Assembly (NCBI RefSeq): GCF_000218235.1
Contig: NZ_GL945017.1
Span: 808,040-872,039, forward strand
Length of the DNA stretch: 64,000 nucleotides
From: Hallella multisaccharivorax DSM 17128
Lineage (GTDB): Bacteria > Bacteroidota > Bacteroidia > Bacteroidales > Bacteroidaceae
Direction: 5' to 3'
Position 1 is the stretch's first letter; each line of letters starts with the position of its first letter. This document shows positions 58,622-64,000 of this stretch, one piece after another. Position numbers and translations under genes: made by a program. Below the pieces are notes generated by a model that ran no database searches, was not told where the DNA came from, and saw only the letters and a program-made list of their open reading frames with translations.

Positions 58622-58764
58622 TCGCATTGCCTTTACAGTGTAATCGCATTGCCTTTACAGTGTAATCGCATTGCCTTTACGGTGTAATCGCATTGCCTTT
58701 ACAGTGTAATCGCATTGCCTTTACAGTGTAATCGCATTGCCTTTACGGTGTAATCGCGTTGCCC
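58606..58764. repeat. 22-bp dyad-chain array A5, overlapping the NPP stop
   Basis: Six clear TACnnnGTA dyads centred at 58638, 58660, 58682, 58704, 58726 and 58748, joined by ATCGCATTGCCTT. A seventh, degenerate dyad is exactly in phase at 58616; its surviving half GTAA holds the stop codon of the NPP gene. Confidence 0.9.
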
Positions 58765-58783
58765 CTATTTAATCATTCAATCT

Positions 58784-59470
58784 ATGCAGAACCTGACCAT
58801 TACTGACTGGGCAGCGGAAGACCGCCCGCGTGAGCGCCTGGAGCGTCTGGGCCCTGAGGCGCTCTCGAATGCTGAACTGCTGGCCATCCTTATCGGATCG
58901 GGCACTCCGGAGATGAGTGCCGTGGAGCTGATGAAGGTGGTGCTGGCTTCATGCCACAACAATCTCAACAGTCTTGGAAAACTGACCGTCAAGGATTTGG
59001 AGCGCTTCAAGGGCATCGGTCCGGCTAAGGCTGTCACCATTCTGGCAGCCTGCGAGTTAGGACGTCGCCGGGCAAGGGAGAAGGCGGAGGAGCGTGAGGA
59101 CTTCAGGTCGGCGGCAGCAGTGTACAACTATATGCATCCCCGACTGCAAGACCTTGACGTGGAGGAGTTTCACATCCTGCTGATGAACCAGCATTTCAAG
59201 CTCATCAAGGAGGTGCGCATCAGCCACGGCGGCATCACGGAGACAGCTGTCGATATACGTGTCATCATGAGAGAGACTCTCCTGAACAACGCCACTGTCA
59301 TGGCGGCCTGCCACAATCACCCCAGTGGCAACACGAGCCCTTCAAGACAGGACGACAAGCTCACCGAGCGCATCCGAAAAGCCTGTGAGATCATGCGCGT
59401 CTATTTTCTTGACCATGTCATCATCACCGACGGAGCCTATTACAGTTACCGTGAACAAGGAAGACTATAA
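58784..59470 (+). CDS. radC: RadC family (JAB-domain) protein
   Basis: A 228-residue protein: an N-terminal helix-hairpin-helix part (ELLAILIGSGTPEMSAVEL, FKGIGPAKAVTILAACELG) and a C-terminal JAB1/MPN-like metal domain with ACHNHPSGNTSPSRQDDKLT. RadC was named for DNA repair, but its biochemical role is not established. It starts 18 bp after array A5, and no separate promoter box was seen. Confidence 0.93.
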   Translation: MQNLTITDWAAEDRPRERLERLGPEALSNAELLAILIGSGTPEMSAVELMKVVLASCHNNLNSLGKLTVKDLERFKGIGPAKAVTILAACELGRRRAREKAEEREDFRSAAAVYNYMHPRLQDLDVEEFHILLMNQHFKLIKEVRISHGGITETAVDIRVIMRETLLNNATVMAACHNHPSGNTSPSRQDDKLTERIRKACEIMRVYFLDHVIITDGAYYSYREQGRL

Positions 59471-59516
59471 GCGTTTTTTTTGCGTAAAAAAACTTGTGGT
59501 TTTCAGTTTTTCTTCG

Positions 59517-59524
59517 TAAGTTTG
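59517..59524 (+). promoter_or_regulatory. -7 box of the SufT-like gene
   Basis: TAAGTTTG, 18 bp before the start at 59543. TTG at 59495-59497 is a weak -33 candidate. Confidence 0.45.
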
Positions 59525-59542
59525 CACCAAAGACCAATATCA

Positions 59543-59863
59543 ATGACACAAGAAGAGAAAACAACGATCGAGGAGCGTATCGTAGACGTACTCAAGACGG
59601 TCTACGACCCCGAGATACCCGTAAACATCTACGATTTGGGCATGATCTATAAGATTGACCTTCAGGAAGATGGCACAGTGAACATTGACATGACGTTCAC
59701 GGCGCCTTCATGTCCTGCCGCTGACTTCATCCTTGAGGATGTGCGCTCTAAGGTAGAGAGTGTGGAAGGTGTGAGGGTTGCCAATGTCAACCTTGTCTTT
59801 GAACCCGTCTGGGACCAAAGTATGATGTCGGAAGAGGCACGGGTGGAGCTTGGATTTGAGTAG
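59543..59863 (+). CDS. SufT/MIP18-family (DUF59) iron-sulfur assembly protein
   Basis: A 106-residue cytosolic protein. The motifs VYDPEIPVNIYDLGMIYKID and FTAPSCPAADFIL (conserved Cys) are diagnostic of the MIP18/PaaD/SufT family, which helps to mature iron-sulfur proteins. The start at 59543 (MTQEEKTTIE) gives the usual length; an upstream frame extension overlaps the promoter. No suf genes are adjacent. Confidence 0.9.
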   Translation: MTQEEKTTIEERIVDVLKTVYDPEIPVNIYDLGMIYKIDLQEDGTVNIDMTFTAPSCPAADFILEDVRSKVESVEGVRVANVNLVFEPVWDQSMMSEEARVELGFE

Positions 59864-59907
59864 CCGGATAAGTTGCTGCAATGCGGTAACATTAAACGAA
59901 AGAGGTT

Positions 59908-60687
59908 ATGCGAAAGAACGTCTATTTCATTTCTGACGCGCATCTCGGGTCGCTGGCAATACCCCATCGCCGGATGCAGGAGCGAAGACTGGTGCGCTTT
60001 CTTGACTCTATCAAGGAGAAAGCAGCAGCTGTCTATCTGCTCGGAGATATGTTCGACTTTTGGTATGAATATAAATATGTGGTGCCTAAAGGCTTCACGC
60101 GTTTTCTCGGCAAGCTGTCGGAGCTGACTGATATGGGCGTGGAGGTACACTTTTTCACAGGCAACCATGATATCTGGGCTTACGGCTATTTGGAGGAAGA
60201 GTGCGGCGTGACCATGCACTATCAGCCGCTCACCACCGAGATTTACGGCCAGGTGTTCTATCTGGCTCACGGCGACGGCCTGGGTGATAACAGCGGGTCG
60301 TTCAAGTTGCTGCGCAGGATGTTCCACAACCGTACGTGCCAGACGCTCTTCTCTGCCATTCATCCGCGCTGGGGCATGCAGCTCGGACTTGACTGGGCCA
60401 AGCACAGCCGGCTGAAGCGGGCCGACGGAAAGGAGCCGCCTTATATGGGTGAGAATAAGGAATTTCTGGTGTTGTGGACCAAGGAGTATGAGCAGCACCA
60501 TCCCAATATCGATTATTACATCTACGGTCATCGCCATATTGAGCTCGATCTGAACCTGCCACGCGTGGAAGGACATACGCCCAGAATGCTTATCCTCGGC
60601 GACTGGATTACGCAATTCTCCTATGCAGTCTTCGACGGTGAGCATCTCTTCCTGGAGGAATATGTTGAGGGCGAGTCGAGACTTTGA
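59908..60687 (+). CDS. lpxH: UDP-2,3-diacylglucosamine hydrolase-like metallophosphoesterase
   Basis: A 259-residue calcineurin-type phosphoesterase. Metal-binding motifs in order: SDAHLG (residues 9-14), LGDMFDFWYEY, TGNHDIW, HGDGLGDN and YGHRHIE. The order and the FDFWYEY loop fit LpxH/LpxH2, which cleaves UDP-diacylglucosamine in lipid A synthesis at the inner-membrane surface. It is 44 bp after the SufT-like gene and 58 bp before the transporter, so may be co-transcribed. Confidence 0.88.
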   Translation: MRKNVYFISDAHLGSLAIPHRRMQERRLVRFLDSIKEKAAAVYLLGDMFDFWYEYKYVVPKGFTRFLGKLSELTDMGVEVHFFTGNHDIWAYGYLEEECGVTMHYQPLTTEIYGQVFYLAHGDGLGDNSGSFKLLRRMFHNRTCQTLFSAIHPRWGMQLGLDWAKHSRLKRADGKEPPYMGENKEFLVLWTKEYEQHHPNIDYYIYGHRHIELDLNLPRVEGHTPRMLILGDWITQFSYAVFDGEHLFLEEYVEGESRL

Positions 60688-60745
60688 ACTCATCAATGAT
60701 TCTGCCTGCTGATTCTACCTGACAATAACCTTTTAAGATGTTTAT

Positions 60746-62308
60746 ATGAAAGCCAAAGACCCTTTGCCCCATGTTGCTGCCATTGAGGAGCAGCAGCGTA
60801 ATTCGACCTTTGATCGTCGTCGTCGGCTCATCGGTGCTATCTGTGGACCTATCTGCGCTCTGTTGGTGTGGCTCACGCCCATCAGCTCGCTGTCACCTGA
60901 AGCACACAGGCTGCTTGCCATCATGACACTGGTCTGCCTGTGGTGGATCACGGAGCCGGTGCCCATTCCCGTCACATCGTTGGTAGGGCCCTCGCTTTGT
61001 GTCATCTTTGGCGTGGTGAAGATGAAGGAGGCCTTTGCCGCTTTTGCCAATCCTACCATCTTTTTGTTTATGGGAGGATTCATTATTGCCAAGGCCATGA
61101 TGGTCAATGGCATTGACAAGCGCATCTCTTATGGTATTGTGTCCATGAGGTGGGTGGGCGACAGTCTGCGGCGCATTTTCTTTGCCATCGGACTGGCTTG
61201 CATGCTCTGTTCAGGCTGGATCAGCAATACCGCTACAGCCGCCATGATGTTCCCCATCGCACTTGGACTGTTGGAGGCCATTCGTGAAATGATGGCGGAA
61301 AAGGGTAAGACCATTAATCTCAAGACTTACAAATATGCCACCGGACTGATGCTTATGACAGCCTATGCTTGCTCCATTGGCGGTGTTCTGACTCCTATCG
61401 GCACGCCACCAAACATCATCATGTTAGGGTTTCTTGATGAAATGAGCCATATCAACGTAGGCTTCTTCCAGTGGATGATATGGGGCTTCGTGGCCATGAT
61501 CATCTATTTCGTCATTGCCTACCTTATTCTCAGCAAGATGTTTCCCGCTGACGTGAAGCGCATTGAGGGCGCCCACGAGTTTGTGGAGCGTAGGCGGCAG
61601 GCTCTCGGCAAGTGGACATTGGCGCAGAAAAACACCATGGTTGGTTTTATCTTGGCGGTGGTGCTTTGGGTGACTCCCGGCATCCTGAGCATGGTCTTGG
61701 GCAGCAGCAGTCCGGTACTGAAGACTTACAACCATCACTTCCCCGAAGCCATTGCGGCCATGTTGGGTGCACTGGTGCTATTCTTCCTCCCTGGTGGCAA
61801 GAATGAGGAAGGCAAGTCGCGTCCGGTCATCTCGTGGAAACAGGCTGTGGAGGGTATTGAATGGGGTACATTGCTGCTCTTTGGCGGTGGTCTGGCTATG
61901 GGTGGCATGATGTACAGTTGTGGCTTATCGCAATGGATAGGCGACAACATCGTTTCGTGGATGGGCGGTCAACCCTCACAGTTGACGCTCATCGCCGTCT
62001 TCTGTGTGGTGTCGCTGCTTATGTCTGAGCTGACATCCCACACTGCCGCCACCAACATGGTAGGCCCGTTGGCCATCGGTGCCGCTGTGGCAGCAGGCTT
62101 CAGTCCGGTGCCGGTGGCTGTGGGCGTGGCTCTGTCAGCATCACTTGGATTCATGTTGCCGGTGTCAACTCCACCCAATGCCATCGTCTACGCTTCTGGC
62201 TACGTGCCGATTACGAAGATGATCAAGTCCGGTGTTATCATCGACTTCATTGGTATCGCCTTTGTCACCATCCCCATTGCGCTCTATTTGGTCAGTCTTG
62301 TCTTGTGA
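60746..62308 (+). CDS. SLC13/DASS family sodium:dicarboxylate symporter
   Basis: A 520-residue inner-membrane protein with about 12 helices. The two Ser-Asn-Thr signatures of the family are visible as SGWISNTATAAMMFPIA and LTSHTAATNMVGPLA, and the second half repeats the first. TEPVPIPVTSLVGP near the N-terminus is also typical. It should import succinate, fumarate or similar dicarboxylates with sodium. The hydrophilic N-terminus has no signal peptide. Intron copy 3 ends 50 bp downstream on the other strand. Confidence 0.9.
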   Translation: MKAKDPLPHVAAIEEQQRNSTFDRRRRLIGAICGPICALLVWLTPISSLSPEAHRLLAIMTLVCLWWITEPVPIPVTSLVGPSLCVIFGVVKMKEAFAAFANPTIFLFMGGFIIAKAMMVNGIDKRISYGIVSMRWVGDSLRRIFFAIGLACMLCSGWISNTATAAMMFPIALGLLEAIREMMAEKGKTINLKTYKYATGLMLMTAYACSIGGVLTPIGTPPNIIMLGFLDEMSHINVGFFQWMIWGFVAMIIYFVIAYLILSKMFPADVKRIEGAHEFVERRRQALGKWTLAQKNTMVGFILAVVLWVTPGILSMVLGSSSPVLKTYNHHFPEAIAAMLGALVLFFLPGGKNEEGKSRPVISWKQAVEGIEWGTLLLFGGGLAMGGMMYSCGLSQWIGDNIVSWMGGQPSQLTLIAVFCVVSLLMSELTSHTAATNMVGPLAIGAAVAAGFSPVPVAVGVALSASLGFMLPVSTPPNAIVYASGYVPITKMIKSGVIIDFIGIAFVTIPIALYLVSLVL

Positions 62309-62357
62309 AGTCAATGAGATATTGCTCGCTCACCGAGATATTTAGTGAATGAATACA

Positions 62358-64000
62358 ATCGAGTAGGAGGAAAACGAAGTAGTTTTCTTCCTACTTTCGT
62401 TTTCCGACCTCTCACACCACCGTACATGCGGTCCCGCATACGGCGGTTCCTATTTTGGGGTGCCATTCGAGATACGTCCCCATTAAAGTAGCATACCCTG
62501 CTGCACGTAGATTGTTGTTACTTATTGCAGTTGCTAAAATAGGACTATTAGCTATATGCCAATAACCCTTACGAGTATTACCCCATTCGTATGCTTGGTA
62601 TTTATTAATACCACATCTAATGAGGTTTGCCACTTTTGTCTTGACTTTCTTCCAAGCTTTCCATATACACATGCGTATTCTACGTCTTAACCATTCGTCT
62701 GTTTCAAGCAAGAGACGCTTCATATTGGCAAGGTGATAATAGCCAACCCACCCTCTTATGTATTCTTTCAGCTTTTGCTTTCTCTTGGCATATCCCCATC
62801 CATTGCTGCGACTTGTCAGTTCTTTCAACCTTGACTTCATCTTGGCTTTGGATTTTGGGTGCACAGTGAGTTGGCATTTGCCTTTCATCACATAAAAGGA
62901 GTAGCCCAGATATTTCACTCCACGTACATACGACACTACGGTCTTTTCCTTGTTGACTCTGAGATATAGAACATTTTCTATAAATCGGGTTATAGACTCC
63001 TTCACTCGCATTGCAGCCCTTTTGGACTTACAGAATATCATCGAGTCATCGGCATAGCGTACAAAGGGAAGCCCTCTGCGTTCAAGTTCTTTGTCCAATT
63101 CGTTGAGTATGATGTTACTCAACAACGGACTTAGCGGTCCTCCTTGGGGAGTTCCCTCTTCGCTCGCTTCAAACAAGCCTTTGTTCATTACACCACTTCG
63201 GAGATATTTGTGTATAAGACTGACCACTCTGCCGTCTTTTATCGTACGGCTGAGAATTTCTATGAGTTTGCTATGGCTCACGGTATCGAAGAAGCGTTCA
63301 AGGTCAAGGTCTACTACATATATGTAGCCTTCATTAATTATACTTTGCGCTCCTCGTATTGCGTCATGGCATCCTCTTCTCGGACGGAAGCCGTAGCTCG
63401 TCTTGGAAAATTGGTTCTCATAGATGGGGGTCAATACTTGGTTTATGGCTTGTTGCACCAAACGGTCTACTACTGTAGGTATTCCCAACAGGCGCATCTT
63501 GCCATTGTCTTTGGGTATTTCTACCCTTTTCACTGGGTTTGGACGGTAAGAGCCGTCCATCAAGGAACGGATGAGCAAGTCCTTATTGGTCAATAGCCAT
63601 GGGAGCAACTGCTCACACGACATCTTGTCGATACCACCACAGCCTTTGTTTCTCATAACTGCCTTGTAGGCTCGGTTGAGATTTGAAGGGCTAAGGATTT
63701 GCTCGAAAAGGTGTTCCTTGTCGAATGGTACTTCCACGATGTTGTCTTCACACATCCACATGTAGGTCTGCACTCCCCCATACCATTCGGTTTCCGACCT
63801 ATCTCTTTGGGGGCAGCCATTAACTTGGGATAATGTTTTCTGCATTCTTTCCTTCATGAGGTATGTTTCAATTACTATCGCTTGATTGTTAGGTTCAGCC
63901 CTTCATGCAACGTTATCGAGTATTGCACTACTATGGCGTCTGCTGACTTCTCACGGCAAGCTTTACTCCACTTCTTTCGTAAAAAAAAACTATTTGAAGT
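62358..64000 (-). mobile_element. group II intron, copy 3 (5' end beyond the window)
   Basis: Minus-strand copy: 3' end at about 62358 (CTACTCGAT complement), domain VI and V at 62358-62450, maturase 62412-63857. It runs off the window in domain I-III sequence; about 280 bases of the 5' end are missing. The T run before the ORF is 9 as in copy 1. The 3' flank reads TGTATTCATT on the minus strand, resembling the TGTATATG after copy 1. Confidence 0.9.
62412..63857 (-). CDS. ltrA: group II intron reverse transcriptase/maturase
   Basis: Identical over all 481 residues to the protein at 7233-8678, with the RT domain (FVRYADDSMIF), maturase region and no endonuclease. As in copy 1, its last codons lie in RNA domain V. 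This intact copy lies opposite in orientation to copies 1 and 2. Confidence 0.95.
   Translation of the reverse strand: MKERMQKTLSQVNGCPQRDRSETEWYGGVQTYMWMCEDNIVEVPFDKEHLFEQILSPSNLNRAYKAVMRNKGCGGIDKMSCEQLLPWLLTNKDLLIRSLMDGSYRPNPVKRVEIPKDNGKMRLLGIPTVVDRLVQQAINQVLTPIYENQFSKTSYGFRPRRGCHDAIRGAQSIINEGYIYVVDLDLERFFDTVSHSKLIEILSRTIKDGRVVSLIHKYLRSGVMNKGLFEASEEGTPQGGPLSPLLSNIILNELDKELERRGLPFVRYADDSMIFCKSKRAAMRVKESITRFIENVLYLRVNKEKTVVSYVRGVKYLGYSFYVMKGKCQLTVHPKSKAKMKSRLKELTSRSNGWGYAKRKQKLKEYIRGWVGYYHLANMKRLLLETDEWLRRRIRMCIWKAWKKVKTKVANLIRCGINKYQAYEWGNTRKGYWHIANSPILATAISNNNLRAAGYATLMGTYLEWHPKIGTAVCGTACTVV

Noticed and set aside
3315-58764. CRISPR arrays
   Set aside because: The 22-bp units are contiguous, with no unique spacers of 30 or so bases, and no cas genes are present.
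63091-63596. Open frames antisense to the intron maturase
   Set aside because: The same shadow occurs in all three copies, with no start signal or domain.

Overview
The window is a chromosomal stretch from a Bacteroidota bacterium, most likely a member of the Prevotellaceae. The pointers are promoters of the Bacteroidota type (a -7 box TAnnTTTG, often with TTTG about 20 bp upstream), many PorT/OmpA-like secreted beta-barrels, an HmuY-type lipoprotein beside a TonB-dependent receptor, a DUF4271 protein in the metK-hemD-rnpA-yidD-tyrS row, a PASTA-rluD-ddl-murF row, and a small protein of the 'YxxP...LAAS' kind. The genes are mostly housekeeping and their order looks syntenic. No prophage, plasmid functions or CRISPR array were seen.

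Layout. 1-6.8 kb: the C-terminal part of an L-cysteine desulfidase/serine dehydratase-like protein, a DUF1893 protein, a C1-type cysteine peptidase lipoprotein, an aldo/keto reductase, two beta-barrel proteins that share an upstream operator-like dyad, and cysS between them. 6.8-8.7 kb: group II intron copy 1. 8.8-14 kb: minus-strand cluster metK-DUF4271-hemD-rnpA-yidD-tyrS with a SAM-II-like pseudoknot in the metK leader. 14.4-22.8 kb: M16 peptidase, GH3-family enzyme, Ig-like lipoprotein, DUF3108 protein and a GT14 glycosyltransferase. 22.8-28.7 kb: a decayed purine permease, the murF/ddl/rluD/PASTA cluster, rpmH and efp. 28.8-38.6 kb: glycosyltransferases, a membrane protein, an RclA-like flavoprotein, an LTA-synthase-like sulfatase, and a truncated surface-protein gene beside tRNA-Arg(CCT). 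38.7-50.7 kb: lgt, ychF, yitT, ribD, prmC, recX, comF, pyrE, argH, a lipoprotein, a GT2 and mutY. 50.8-52.8 kb: group II intron copy 2, with a frameshifted maturase, inserted in the promoter region of hcp. 52.8-62.3 kb: hcp, hmuR/hmuY-like genes, a nucleotide pyrophosphatase, radC, a SufT-like gene, lpxH and an SLC13 transporter. 62.4 kb to the end: group II intron copy 3 on the minus strand, cut by the window edge.

The most unusual content is intergenic. Seven gaps hold tandem arrays with an exact 22-bp period. Five share one sequence family, built from alternating TACnnnGTA and GGCnnnGCC dyads 11 bp apart. Two others have unrelated sequences (GACAGTTGTC/ACGATCGT and GGCACGTGCC) but the same 22-bp period. 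Two arrays reach into the neighbouring gene and supply its stop codon. Three further gaps hold degenerate 8-bp tandem repeats. I do not recognise the 22-bp dyad chains as any described element; they are my candidate for an undescribed system.
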